Positions 20,497-31,445 of a stretch of DNA of 64,000 nucleotides are shown here, piece by piece; position 1 is the stretch's first letter, and every line of letters starts with the position of its first letter. The DNA lies in the NCBI RefSeq assembly GCF_000285835.1, contig NZ_HE978601.1:124001-188000 (forward strand), written 5' to 3'. Origin of the DNA: Brevibacterium senegalense. GTDB taxonomy: Bacteria; Actinomycetota; Actinomycetes; Actinomycetales; Brevibacteriaceae. Made by a program: the position numbers and the translations under genes. The notes under the pieces were generated by a model, which worked only from the letters and a program-made list of their open reading frames with translations, did no database searches and was not told the origin of the DNA.

Positions 20497-20604
20497 GGTC
20501 GTCTGCGGTGGGAGCGCGGTCGTCTCTGGCGCGGGGTCGGTCTGAGCGCGGTCGTCGCTGGAGTGTGTGGGACGGTCGGATCGCGCGGGTCCGCCGGTGC
20601 GGTG

Positions 20605-21402
20605 TCAGTCGCCCCGGTAGGAGGCGCGGATCGCGGCGGCTGCCGCGCGGGGGTCGGGGCTGGCGCAGATCGCGGACACGACGCAGACGCCCAGCACCGG
20701 CGCGTCCCGCAGGGCGGGTGCGCGCTCTGCGGTGATGCCCCCGATCGCAACGGAGGCCAGGCCCATCTGCGCCGCGATCTCCGCCAGCGAGGCGAGCCGT
20801 TGGGGTCCGATGCCCGCGGGGGCGCCCGCCTTCGTGAGGGTGTCGTGGACGGGCCCCACACCCACGAGGTCGACGAGCGCCGCACCCGTCGTCCCGTCGC
20901 GCAGCACCGCGGCCGCGGAGAACTCGTCCGGCGTCTGCGCGGAGAGTCCCACGAGCGGGTCCGGACCCAGCACCTCGCGCACCTGTGGGACCGGGGTGTC
21001 CGTCTGGCCCACGTGGAGGTGGATGTCGAGACCCTCCGCACGCAGTGCGCGGACAACCTCCAGCCGATCGTCGATGAAGACGGCGACCGGCCGCTGGTCG
21101 GGGTCCGGGCTGACGGCGTGGTCCCCGGCGGGTCCGTCGACGCGGGCCTCCCCGGTCCCCGGACCGGCGGGCGTGATCGACCGTCCCGCCTGCCGGAGCG
21201 CGGCGACGGTCTCCCGCGTCATCCGCGCGACCTCCGCGTCCGAGGCGTCCTTGTCACGGATCTGGACGATGCCCGCTCCCCCGGCCACGGCCTGGGCGAC
21301 GGTGTCCGCCACCGTGCGGCCGGCGGCGGCGCACATCGCGGTGTCCGTCACGAGGTAGAGGCTCCAGTCGTAGGGCGCGAGACGTGCCGGCAGAGCGTTC
21401 AT
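20605..21402 (-). CDS. thiE: thiamine-phosphate synthase
   Basis: Joins HMP pyrophosphate and thiazole phosphate. TIM-barrel motifs include YLVTDTAMC, GAGIVQIRDKDA, HVGQTD, VGPVHDTLTKAG (the GP-x-TKxK region) and VAIGGI. At 265 residues it is about 50 longer than typical. The extra length is an insertion of roughly 33 residues (RSITPAGPGTGEARVDG... up to PVAVFIDDR), rich in G, P and D, between barrel elements. The start overlaps the thiM stop (ATGA). Confidence 0.93.
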   Translation of the reverse strand: MNALPARLAPYDWSLYLVTDTAMCAAAGRTVADTVAQAVAGGAGIVQIRDKDASDAEVARMTRETVAALRQAGRSITPAGPGTGEARVDGPAGDHAVSPDPDQRPVAVFIDDRLEVVRALRAEGLDIHLHVGQTDTPVPQVREVLGPDPLVGLSAQTPDEFSAAAVLRDGTTGAALVDLVGVGPVHDTLTKAGAPAGIGPQRLASLAEIAAQMGLASVAIGGITAERAPALRDAPVLGVCVVSAICASPDPRAAAAAIRASYRGD

Positions 21403-22238
21403 CGGTCACCGCCCGCACCGGCTGGCACCGTCACGTCCACAGCCGCGATCCGGTCCGCGGTGACGGCGTGCAGGGCATCGACGAACGCGACGGCGAAGGA
21501 GCCCGGCCCCGCGCTGTCGCGGCCGGCGTCCTCGCCCGCCGCCGCGAAGTGGGCGTGCGCGGCGACGACGGCCGCGAACGGGTCGTCCGCCGAGGCCCCC
21601 AGATAGGCCGCGGTCAGCGCTCCCAGCGAGCATCCGGTGCCCACGACCAGCGGCATGAGCGGGGATCCGCCTCCCACGCGCGCGACCCGCAGGCTCTGCG
21701 CATCGTCCGGATCGACCGCGACGATGGCATCGGTGGGCCCGGAGACGGCGACGACGGAGCCGGACCGGCGGGCCAGGACACCGGCGGCGTCCAGGACCGC
21801 ATCGACCTCGTCCCTCGACTCGATGCCGCGACCGCCCGCACCCTGACCCGCGAGTGCGGCGATCTCCGATGCGTTGCCGCGGATGCAAGCGGGGCCGGAC
21901 CGGGCCAGCCGGGCGATGTGCTGCGACCGGAAGTCGACGCCGCCGTAGGAGACGGGATCCAGCACCCACGGCGTGCGCGCGCCTGACGCGGCGGTGGTGG
22001 CCGCTTCCGCCGCGAGCAGCTGATGGTTGGTCGCGGTGCCCAGGTTCACGAGGATCCCGTCTGCTAGACGGGCGAACTGCGCGGCATCCGCCTCGTGGTC
22101 GAGCATCGCGGGCGAGGCGCCCGCGGCCAGGAGCACGTTCGCGCTGAACTGCTGGACCACCGTGTTGGTGATGCACTGGACGAGCGGCACCCGCTCGCGC
22201 AGGCGGCGATGCGGTGCGGAGAGGTCGAGCGTCGTCAT
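21399..22238 (-). CDS. thiM: hydroxyethylthiazole kinase
   Basis: Salvages thiazole by phosphorylating hydroxyethylthiazole. The ribokinase-like signatures are PLVQCITNTVVQQFSANVLLAAGASPAM, DPVSYGG, GNASEIAAL and VGTGCSLGALTAAYL. It has 279 residues from the ATG at 22238. First gene of thiM-thiE-thiD, directly behind a TPP riboswitch. Its presence together with thiE and thiD, without thiC or thiG in the window, indicates a salvage-type set here. Confidence 0.96.
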   Translation of the reverse strand: MTTLDLSAPHRRLRERVPLVQCITNTVVQQFSANVLLAAGASPAMLDHEADAAQFARLADGILVNLGTATNHQLLAAEAATTAASGARTPWVLDPVSYGGVDFRSQHIARLARSGPACIRGNASEIAALAGQGAGGRGIESRDEVDAVLDAAGVLARRSGSVVAVSGPTDAIVAVDPDDAQSLRVARVGGGSPLMPLVVGTGCSLGALTAAYLGASADDPFAAVVAAHAHFAAAGEDAGRDSAGPGSFAVAFVDALHAVTADRIAAVDVTVPAGAGGDR

Positions 22239-22243
22239 GACGA

Positions 22244-22316
22244 TCCCTTCGCTAGTGCTGACTAGATCAGGTTCGATGGGTGTGATCTCAGCCCCGCCGT
22301 GCGGAGCACCCCCTGT
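22244..22316 (-). promoter_or_regulatory. TPP (THI-box) riboswitch
   Basis: The minus strand shows the diagnostic THI-box elements in order: GGGGGTGCTCC, GGGGCTGAGATCACACCC, GAACCTGATCTAGTCAGC and the closing GCGAAGGGA. The 3' conserved AAGGGA lies 5 nt before the thiM ATG and doubles as its Shine-Dalgarno, so ligand binding probably blocks translation of thiM and, by coupling, of thiE. Confidence 0.95.
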
Positions 22317-22464
22317 CACTGCCCGGCAGTGTATCGGAGGTCACGGACGCAGGAGCGCGCCGGGGCGACTGCGGGACCGGACAGCGACCGCATAGGATCG
22401 GGTGACGTCCCTCACCCGCCTGCACGCGCCAGGCCCTCTCCCTCATCCGTCGATCGGAGGCCTC

Positions 22465-23271
22465 ATGCCCGAAGTCCAGTTCTCGCATCCCGCGGAGATC
22501 GAGGGCTCCTTCACCCAGATGATGGCGCTCGAGGAGATCGATACGAACATCTACCGCGGCGGCTACGTCTTCGAGGAGCCCTACGCGCTCTACGGCGGTC
22601 AGGTCGCGGCGCAGTCGCTGCGGGCCGCGGGGCTGACGGTCGAGGACGACCGGCATCCCCATTCGCTGCACGGGTACTTCCTGCGTCCGGGCAATGCGGC
22701 GAAGCCCACCGTGTTCCAGGTGTTCCGCGACCGCGACGGCCGCTCGTTCTCCGCCCGGCGCGTCGTCGCCCTGCAGGAGGGCAAGGTCATCTTCAACATG
22801 TCCGCCTCGTTCGCCCGCGCCGTCGAGAGCCCTGAGCACGGCGAGCCGCTGCCGGTCGCCGAGGCTCCGCTGGGCACACCCACGACGCTGCCGCGGATGT
22901 TCAGCTTCGAGTCCCGGACCACCGAGCAGGTCTACGACGCACCCGACTACCCGCTGCGCTTCTGGGCCCGCTGCGTCGAGGACCTGGGCGACGACCAGCT
23001 GCTGCACCAGTGCGCACTCACGTACCTGTCGGACATCTCCTCCGGGGTGGGGGCGTACAACTCTGCGGACTACAAGTCGGATTCGAGCCTGGACCACGCG
23101 GTCTGGTTCCACCAGGACGTCGACCTCAACGCGTGGACGCTCATGGACCTCCATCCCGAGGCCGTCTCCCACGGCCGCGGCCTGTACCGAGGCCGTCTGG
23201 GCACCCAGGACGGCGTCCACGTCGCGACGATCGCGCAGGAGACGCTGTTCCGTCCCACCGCGCAGGGGTGA
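22465..23271 (+). CDS. tesB: acyl-CoA thioesterase II (TesB-like)
   Basis: A double-hotdog thioesterase hydrolysing acyl-CoA to free acid and CoA. Motifs: RGGYVFEEPYALYGGQVAAQSLRAA, HSLHGYFLRPGN, VFRDRDGRSFSARRVVALQ in the first hotdog, and LDHAVWFHQDVDLNAW with the catalytic aspartate region plus GRGLYRGRLGTQDG in the second. It has 268 residues. The ATG at 22465 is chosen because GGAGG lies 4 nt upstream; the longer frame start has none. The MobA-like gene follows 8 nt after. Confidence 0.92.
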   Translation: MPEVQFSHPAEIEGSFTQMMALEEIDTNIYRGGYVFEEPYALYGGQVAAQSLRAAGLTVEDDRHPHSLHGYFLRPGNAAKPTVFQVFRDRDGRSFSARRVVALQEGKVIFNMSASFARAVESPEHGEPLPVAEAPLGTPTTLPRMFSFESRTTEQVYDAPDYPLRFWARCVEDLGDDQLLHQCALTYLSDISSGVGAYNSADYKSDSSLDHAVWFHQDVDLNAWTLMDLHPEAVSHGRGLYRGRLGTQDGVHVATIAQETLFRPTAQG

Positions 23272-23278
23272 CACACTC

Positions 23279-23890
23279 ATGACAGCCTGTGGCCGCGTGC
23301 GCGGTCTGGTCCTGACGGGGGGACGGTCCTCGCGGTTCGGCGGAGTCCACAAGCCGGGGGTGCGGGTGGGCGGAGTGCCCGTCCTGGCTCGCGTCCATGC
23401 TGCGCTCACGGCGGTGCCGGTCGACGGGATCTGGGTCGCGGGGCCCGCGGACGGGATCCCGGACGACCTGCGGGCCGGCGTCCACGAGGTGCAGGAGGAG
23501 CCCCGCTTCGGCGGCCCGCTGGCAGGGATCGCCGCCGCGGTCGCGGACATGCCCCCGGCGCCGGACGCGGTCGTGCTGGTGCTGGCCGGCGACGTGCCGT
23601 ACACGGATCCCGCGGATCTGACGCATCTGGCACACACATGCGCGCAGACAGGACGAGCGGTCGCGTCCGCGGACGCGACCGGCAGGCGTCAGCACCTGTG
23701 CGCGGCGTGGCCGGATGCGCTGCTGAGGGCCCGGCTCGAGGACGTCGGCGATCCCACCGATCTGCCGGTCCGGCTGCTGTGGGAGGGCGTCGACCCGGTG
23801 CAGGTCGCGGTGAGCACCGCCAGTCTCGAGGACTTCGACACGGAGGACGATCTGCGGCGGATCACCGGGAGCACCCGACCGGGCGCATGA
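23279..23890 (+). CDS. MobA-like NTP transferase (molybdopterin guanylyltransferase-like)
   Basis: A 203-residue nucleotidyltransferase with the N-terminal signature LVLTGGRSSRFGGVHKPGV and the metal-binding LAGDVPYTDP segment, as in MobA, followed by ADATGRRQHLCAAW and LEDFDTEDDL. The fold also serves other nucleotide-sugar enzymes. The short form and EPRFGGPLAGIAAAV favour molybdenum cofactor guanylylation. No other moco genes are nearby. It begins 8 nt after tesB, so the two may form an operon. Confidence 0.78.
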   Translation: MTACGRVRGLVLTGGRSSRFGGVHKPGVRVGGVPVLARVHAALTAVPVDGIWVAGPADGIPDDLRAGVHEVQEEPRFGGPLAGIAAAVADMPPAPDAVVLVLAGDVPYTDPADLTHLAHTCAQTGRAVASADATGRRQHLCAAWPDALLRARLEDVGDPTDLPVRLLWEGVDPVQVAVSTASLEDFDTEDDLRRITGSTRPGA

Positions 23891-23909
23891 GTGCGCGGTC
23901 GGCGGGCCG

Positions 23910-25205
23910 TCAGACCGGCCGGCGGCGGGCGGCCTCGATGAGTTCGTCGTCGATGAAGCCGCGCCGTGCGGCGCGGCTGCCGAAGACCGCCATGAGCACG
24001 GTCGCGAGGATGAGGACGGCGAGGATGAGCGTCCAGTCCCCGCTGCGCCCGTAGGCGACGCCCACGAGGAACGGCCCCACTGCGGCCAGGCAGTAACCGA
24101 AGGGCTGCACGAAGCCGGACAGGCGGGCGGTCACGAGCGGATCGCGGCTGCTGGCCGGGATGAGTGCGAGCGCCGTGGGGAAGCAGAAGCCGCCCACGCC
24201 CAGGATGATCGCCCACAGCAGCGGCAGGACGTCCGGCACGACGAGGAGCCCCGCGTAACCCACTGCCGTGAGGATGGAGAAGAGGACGGGGAGCAGCACC
24301 GCACTGCGGACCCGCGCGAGGACGGTGGGCATGACGAGGCCGCCGATCACGTTGAGCGCACCCACGAGCGCGAGTCCCACCGAGCCGACGGCCGGGCTCA
24401 CGCCCGCGTCCCGGTAGATCTGCGGCAGCCACCCCATCTGGATGTACGCGTTCGTCGACTGCAGACCGAAGAACAGCATGAGGAACACGGCGGTGGGAGC
24501 CCGCCAGAGGGACTCGCGCCGCCAGCCGGCGGGGGCGGTCGGAGTGACCCCGGCCTCGGGAGCGGTGTCGACAGGGGCGGCCTCGTCCGGCACGACCGTC
24601 GTCCGGGCTCCCGACGGGAAGTCGTAGCCGGTCCGGGCGGCGACGACGAGCCAGACGACGACCTGGGCGGCGGCGAGGAAGGACCACACGAAGAGCGCGC
24701 CGCGCCACTCGAAGAGCAGCGCGCTCAGGGGACCGACCGCGCCGGACAGACCCAGAACGGAGGTGTAGATCGTCATGAGCGCGACGATGTGGCGGCCGCC
24801 GTGGCTCTTGATCCACGCCGGCAGCAGCACGTTCGCCAGGGCGATGCCGGCGACGACGGACGCGGTCAGGACGAGGAAGATCCAGATGTCGCCCATCCAC
24901 GGGCGCACAGCCAGGCCGATGAGCGTGAGGACCATGCCCGCGGTCAGCATCGTGCTGAGCCCGAAGCGGGAGGCCAGCGGCACGGCCAGGAGACCCATGA
25001 CAGCGAAGAAGAGTCCGGGCAGCGCGGTGACGGCCCCGGCCATCTCCCCACCGGCGCCGAAGGCCGCGAGCACGTCGGAGAGGACCGGCCCCAGGGAGGC
25101 GATGCCCGCGCGCAGGTTGACCGCCGCGATGAAGACCGCGATGAAGGCCAGCAGCACCGGCACGCCGCGCAGGGCTCCATCGCGTCCTGCTGGCGCTGCT
25201 GTCAT
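23910..25205 (-). CDS. MFS permease, CynX/NimT-like
   Basis: A 431-residue protein with twelve predicted spans. The starting helix FIAVFIAAVNLRAGIASLGPVLSDV is typical of the CynX/NimT group (cyanate, 2-nitroimidazole and unknown solutes), and GRHIVALMTIYTSVLGLSGAVGP is the fifth-helix region. The start at 25205 is preferred because GGAGAGGACC sits just upstream; an in-frame ATG 21 codons earlier lies inside a hairpin and lacks a Shine-Dalgarno. The substrate is unknown. It lies downstream of guaB on the same strand. Confidence 0.85.
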   Translation of the reverse strand: MTAAPAGRDGALRGVPVLLAFIAVFIAAVNLRAGIASLGPVLSDVLAAFGAGGEMAGAVTALPGLFFAVMGLLAVPLASRFGLSTMLTAGMVLTLIGLAVRPWMGDIWIFLVLTASVVAGIALANVLLPAWIKSHGGRHIVALMTIYTSVLGLSGAVGPLSALLFEWRGALFVWSFLAAAQVVVWLVVAARTGYDFPSGARTTVVPDEAAPVDTAPEAGVTPTAPAGWRRESLWRAPTAVFLMLFFGLQSTNAYIQMGWLPQIYRDAGVSPAVGSVGLALVGALNVIGGLVMPTVLARVRSAVLLPVLFSILTAVGYAGLLVVPDVLPLLWAIILGVGGFCFPTALALIPASSRDPLVTARLSGFVQPFGYCLAAVGPFLVGVAYGRSGDWTLILAVLILATVLMAVFGSRAARRGFIDDELIEAARRRPV

Positions 25206-25227
25206 GAGGTGGTCCTCTCCGGAGAAC

Positions 25228-25270
25228 GCGTGACCGGTGCGACCCCCAAGCAGGGCCGCACCGGTCACGC
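25228..25270 (-). terminator. guaB terminator hairpin within the MFS leader
   Basis: A perfect 14-bp stem (arms 25228-25241 and 25257-25270) with a 15-nt loop lies between the guaB stop and the MFS start, only 22 nt ahead of the latter. It probably ends guaB transcription, though a leader attenuator for the permease gene is possible. Confidence 0.7.
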
Positions 25271-25301
25271 GGTGTCGATCAGTGTGTGCGCCGACGGCGC
25301 G

Positions 25302-27741
<2,440 letters not shown>

Positions 27742-27774
27742 GCGCCCGCGTCACCGTGCAGGCTCGCGCCTTCC

Positions 27775-28608
27775 TCACGCCTCCGCGTAGTACTGGGCCG
27801 CCGCGTACACGTCGTCCGCGTACTCCTGCGACGCGTTGTACCGGAGGATGCCGCGGTTCCATCCCTCGTCCGAGGCGAAGTCGACCCCCATGCTGCAGAA
27901 GTAGTTCGCGGCACTGAAGACGGCGTCGTCGATGTGGTGCGGGTCCGCCTCCCCGGTCCCCCGCGCGTCGACGGCGAACATCTCCCAGGTCTCCGGGATG
28001 AACTGCATGGGGCCCACGGCCCGGTCGAACTCCGTGTCGCCGTCCAGCCGGCCGCCGTCCGTGTCGCGCACCAGCGCGGTCCCGCCGGTCCCGTCCAGCG
28101 GCACGCCGATGATCTTCGGCCGCACGTCCCCGTCCGCCCGGACCGAGGCCCCGTGCAACCACCCGTGGTGGCTCTCCACCCAGCCGACACCGGCGAGGGT
28201 GTTCCACTCGACGCCGCAGCGCGGGTGCTCGTCCTGCGCCCACAGCGCCGCGGCCGCATACGACTCCATGACGCGCTGGGGAATGCCGGTGCGCTCCGCC
28301 GTCTCGCCCGCCCAGTCCGGGTCGACCGCATACGCCGAGGCCGGGGAACCCTCCGCTGCCGGCCGCACCTCTTCGAGGCCGTCGTCTCCCACGATCCGGT
28401 CCGCCGGGCGGGCACCGCCGGCGACCAGGGGAGGGGTGGGACGGTCGGGTGCGCCGGCGGCGGAACCGTGGTCGGCCTCGGCGATGGAGGGGGTCTTCAT
28501 CGGCGACGGTGCCAGTGACAGGTAGGACATGAGCGCCCACAGTCCCACCCCCATCGCCACGACCAGGAGGCTGGCGATGACGGTGGCGAACACGCGGGCG
28601 GGTCGCAT
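27775..28608 (-). CDS. lytic murein transglycosylase (MltB/SLT-type)
   Basis: A membrane-anchored, exported peptidoglycan hydrolase of 277 residues. N-terminal helix at residues 7-32, then a linker rich in A, P and E. The catalytic domain has the glutamate in AGVGWVESHHGWLHG and the VGPMQFIPETWEMF and NYFCSMGVDFAS motifs of the SLT_2 family, ending NASQEYADDVYAAAQYYAEA. The ATG at 28608 was chosen because GGAGGT lies upstream and the frame before it has no signal-like sequence. Confidence 0.88.
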   Translation of the reverse strand: MRPARVFATVIASLLVVAMGVGLWALMSYLSLAPSPMKTPSIAEADHGSAAGAPDRPTPPLVAGGARPADRIVGDDGLEEVRPAAEGSPASAYAVDPDWAGETAERTGIPQRVMESYAAAALWAQDEHPRCGVEWNTLAGVGWVESHHGWLHGASVRADGDVRPKIIGVPLDGTGGTALVRDTDGGRLDGDTEFDRAVGPMQFIPETWEMFAVDARGTGEADPHHIDDAVFSAANYFCSMGVDFASDEGWNRGILRYNASQEYADDVYAAAQYYAEA

Positions 28609-28849
28609 GGGCGGGCACACCTCCAGAGGCGGGGGAACAGCGGGGACGGTCGGAACCTGGTCAGCGGGCAGGAGCGGTTCAGACCGGAGGCACAAACCGG
28701 AGCAGGGCTCGGAAGCGCCGGGTCCACGCTACCGCCCGAACCGGAGCGGGAGCTGCGAGGACGCACGTGACCTGCACCGCTGGTCGGGGACCGCAGGCCC
28801 CGGCGCGGGCCGTCCACTCCGCGTGCGCCCTCACTGTCGATCCGTCAGC

Positions 28850-29578
28850 TCACAGGACCGCCGCGGCACCCACCAGCACGACGATCGTGTTGTTGACGGC
28901 GTGGAGGATGATCGGCGCCCACAGATTCCCGTGGAACCGCAGCAGCAGGCAGGCCGACAGTCCGAGGACGAACACGTAGGCGAGCGCCGGCGGGGCGATG
29001 TGGATCGCCGCGAAGATCGCCGCAGCCAGCAGGGCCGCGAGGAACCACGGCATGCGGTGGGCGAGCGCCTGGAAGATGAGGCCGCGGAACAGGACCTCCT
29101 CCCACAGCGGGGTGAGGACCGCGGCGAGCAGCCAGAGGACGAGGATGGGAAGCAGCCCGCCGCCCATGGCGCCGATGTCCTGGGCCGTGCTGGAACCGTC
29201 ACCGGTCCCGCTCCCGTCGAACAGCGTCGTGAGGACCAGCCCGCTGACCGCGACCGCGACGATGAAGGTGACCGGGATCTGCCACAGGAGATGGAGGGTC
29301 CGGAGCGTGGGCCGGCGGAACCCCAGCACCTGCGGGGTCAGCTCCGGGGTGCGCCGCACGACCAGGCCGACCGCGGCGGCGGACGCGAGCGTCAGCGTCC
29401 CCAGCACGATGAGGATGAGAGCGCCGGTGTCCGGCCTCCACCCGAAGAGCTTGTGCGCCAGGAGGACGAGACCGATCGTCACGGCCCCGCAGACCACGAC
29501 GAGTCCACCCGCGAGTGCCGCGTGGCGCAGGCGCGGGGCCGGCGGGTCATGCGGGGGCACAGCCGGACGCTCCGCCAT
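28850..29578 (-). CDS. CPBP-family intramembrane metalloprotease
   Basis: A 242-residue protein with about seven membrane spans and the CPBP (Abi/CAAX protease-like) motifs: EEVLFRGLIF (motif 1, EExxxR), FAAIHIAPPA (motif 2) and HAVNN (motif 3). CPBP proteases act in bacteriocin self-immunity or membrane-protein processing. No bacteriocin gene is visible. Last gene of the operon with a small membrane protein and an XRE regulator. Its start overlaps the regulator's stop (TGATG, or GTGA if the GTG at 29581 is used). Confidence 0.9.
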   Translation of the reverse strand: MAERPAVPPHDPPAPRLRHAALAGGLVVVCGAVTIGLVLLAHKLFGWRPDTGALILIVLGTLTLASAAAVGLVVRRTPELTPQVLGFRRPTLRTLHLLWQIPVTFIVAVAVSGLVLTTLFDGSGTGDGSSTAQDIGAMGGGLLPILVLWLLAAVLTPLWEEVLFRGLIFQALAHRMPWFLAALLAAAIFAAIHIAPPALAYVFVLGLSACLLLRFHGNLWAPIILHAVNNTIVVLVGAAAVL

Positions 29579-29898
29579 CACAGGTCCGCCTCGAAGCGCA
29601 GGAGATCGCCGGGCTGGCAGTCGAGCGCCTCGCAGATGGCCTCGAGGGTGCTGTAGCGGATCGCTCGGACGTGGTTGTTCTTCAGCAGGGACAGGTTCGT
29701 GACGGACACGCCCACCTCCTCGCTCAGTCGGGTCAGGGTCATCTGACGCTCCTCCAGCAGTCGGGTCAGGTCGCTGCGGATGCGTGTGGGCTCGAGCTGT
29801 GCGCCCTTCGCGCGCGACGCCTTCCTCCGGCCCGCCTCTTTCGAGCCGCCCGCACCCTTCCCGCCGGCAGCACCCTTCGCATCGGCCACGCGACTCAC
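29578..29898 (-). CDS. small XRE-family regulator (YozG-like)
   Basis: A 106-residue protein with a lysine/arginine/glycine-rich N-terminus (residues 1-38) and a Cro/CI helix-turn-helix (IRSDLTRLLEERQMTLTRLSEEVGVSVTNLSLLKNNHVRAIRYSTLEAICEALDCQPGDLLRFE), written here as landmarks IRSDLTRLLEERQ, LSEEVGVSVTNLSLLKN and CQPGDLLRFE. This type pairs with DUF2975 membrane proteins in many firmicutes and actinobacteria, as here. The GTG at 29898 overlaps the upstream stop (GTGA). It probably represses its own operon through the palindrome at 30306-30321. Confidence 0.87.
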   Translation of the reverse strand: MSRVADAKGAAGGKGAGGSKEAGRRKASRAKGAQLEPTRIRSDLTRLLEERQMTLTRLSEEVGVSVTNLSLLKNNHVRAIRYSTLEAICEALDCQPGDLLRFEADL

Positions 29899-30245
29899 AC
29901 GAGCGTCCGATGCTCGGACCACATGCGGGAGCCGGTCGCCAGCACCAGCAGGTACGGCCACGACACCGCGAGCGGCACGTCCTGCAGGGTGACGTCTATG
30001 GCACCGCCGTCCACCGCGCCACCGCCGTTCTCGATGAGCGAGGCCCCGTCGATGAGACGCGCGGTGACGGGGACCTCACGCCAGAGGGCCATGAGCGCCA
30101 TGCCGAAGACGGCGATGATCGCCAGCAGCCCGGCCGTCACCCAGCACCCCACCTCGAAGACCAGGATCGCGATCCGCAGGAACCGGGGCGGGCGCGGCAC
30201 GTCCGCGTGAGTCGGCTCGTCGACCAGGTCGGAGTTCGCGGTCAT
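29895..30245 (-). CDS. small membrane protein, DUF2975-like
   Basis: A 116-residue protein with two hydrophobic helices (about residues 24-53 and 88-105), SLIENGGGAVDGGAIDVTLQDVPL between them and a short basic tail. Position ahead of a YozG-type regulator and the general pattern suggest a short DUF2975 relative, although those usually have four helices. The function is unknown. First gene of a three-gene operon with overlapping ends. Confidence 0.6.
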   Translation of the reverse strand: MTANSDLVDEPTHADVPRPPRFLRIAILVFEVGCWVTAGLLAIIAVFGMALMALWREVPVTARLIDGASLIENGGGAVDGGAIDVTLQDVPLAVSWPYLLVLATGSRMWSEHRTLV

Positions 30246-30300
30246 GAGGGCACACCTTGCGTCGGAGGAGTGGGGAGGACCGACGAACGGCCCGCGCTTT

Positions 30301-30329
30301 ATGCTAGTCGTAATTACGACTGACGTAAA
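30301..30329 (-). promoter_or_regulatory. promoter with a 16-bp palindromic operator
   Basis: On the minus strand, TTTACG (30329-30324) and TAGCAT (30306-30301) are spaced by 17 nt, and the spacer is nearly filled by the perfect palindrome AGTCGTAATTACGACT (30306-30321). This lies about 60 nt ahead of the small-membrane-protein/XRE/CPBP operon. Its position across the promoter core is that of a repressor site, most simply the operon's own XRE protein. Confidence 0.65.
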
Positions 30330-30365
30330 CACGGGCCGACGCGGCGCCCTCGCGGACGCGCCCCC

Positions 30366-31397
30366 TCAGTCCCGCGGGTCCAGCCCCAGCTGCGCCGGTG
30401 TGGGCGTGAGCGTCAGCTGACTGTCGAACACCCTCCCCACCCCCAAGAGCGGATCCCTGAACTCCAGCCTGCTCGCCAGCAGCTGCAGCGGCGACGACAG
30501 GTCGTACGGATGGAATCCGATGTCCACCGGATAGACCGGGTCGCCCAGGATCGGCATCCCCCACCCGTGCATGTGCACGCGCAGCTGGTGCGTCCGCCCG
30601 GTGTGCGGCTTGAGCTCGAACTCCCCGATCCGGGGCGCCTCCCAGCCGTCAGGCACCGTCCCCTGCGCCAGCACGCCGCCGAGGTCGTCGTCACCCAGAT
30701 CCCGCACCCACCTCGCCTCCGTGCGCGAGTTGGGCGGCCCGGCGACCTCCCGCACCTGCCGTTCACCGGACTCCTTGTGGAGCAGGGTGGTGCGGCAGGC
30801 GGCCCAGCCGGCCGGGACCTCGGTGGCGGGGGTGAGGGCGGCCAGGGCGCGGTACGTCTTGCGGATCCGGCGGGCCTGGAACAGGGACTGGTAGGCGCCG
30901 CGCGTCTGCGGGCGCTTGGAGACCAGCAGGAGGCCTGCGGTCACGCGATCCAGGCGGTGGATCGCGACGAGGTGGGGGTCGTCGCGCTCGACGCGCAGGC
31001 GGGTGACGACGCACTCGCGGACGAAGCGGCCGTTGGGGGTGCTCGCCAGGAAGTGGGGCTTGTCGATGACGAGCAGGTCCTCGTCCTCGTGGACGACGCC
31101 CATCTCGACGGGCACGCGGTCCTCGTGCGGGACGACGCGGTGGAACCAGTAGAAGCCGCCGGGGATGACCGGGTCGTCGAGGGTGACGCGGCTGCCGTGT
31201 TCGTCGGTGAAGTCCTGCTCCGTGGTGAGGGCGAGGATCTCGTCCTCGGTGGCCTCCGGGAAGTCACCACGCAACCACGCGCCCACGTTCGGCGGGACCG
31301 GCTGGTGCATCCGCGCGTGCTGACCGGGGCCGCCGGGCGCGCGCAGGCGGGTGGCGGAGATGCCCTCGCGGGGAGGGAGCGGGGAGACCAGTGCCAT
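30366..31397 (-). CDS. RluA-family RNA pseudouridine synthase
   Basis: A 343-residue pseudouridine synthase with the catalytic motif VAIHRLDRVTAGLLLVSKRP, preceded by LLVIDKPHFLASTP and followed by HTGRTHQLRVHMHGWGMPILGDPVYP. The N-terminal region resembles an atypical S4-like segment (PPNVGAWLRGDFPEA). Members modify 23S rRNA or tRNA; the exact site is not deducible. The start at 31397 is the first good in-frame ATG, with GGGGACC ahead. Upstream lies a repeat-rich intergenic region. Confidence 0.9.
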   Translation of the reverse strand: MALVSPLPPREGISATRLRAPGGPGQHARMHQPVPPNVGAWLRGDFPEATEDEILALTTEQDFTDEHGSRVTLDDPVIPGGFYWFHRVVPHEDRVPVEMGVVHEDEDLLVIDKPHFLASTPNGRFVRECVVTRLRVERDDPHLVAIHRLDRVTAGLLLVSKRPQTRGAYQSLFQARRIRKTYRALAALTPATEVPAGWAACRTTLLHKESGERQVREVAGPPNSRTEARWVRDLGDDDLGGVLAQGTVPDGWEAPRIGEFELKPHTGRTHQLRVHMHGWGMPILGDPVYPVDIGFHPYDLSSPLQLLASRLEFRDPLLGVGRVFDSQLTLTPTPAQLGLDPRD

Positions 31398-31445
31398 GGT
31401 CCCCGATCTTAGTGGGGTGGTGGCCCATCCGTTCGTCATCGCGAA

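Noticed and set aside
28850-30245. Toxin-antitoxin or phage-defence module in the XRE/CPBP operon
   Set aside because: The XRE protein is a YozG-type regulator and CPBP is a protease. No toxin fold or nuclease was recognised.
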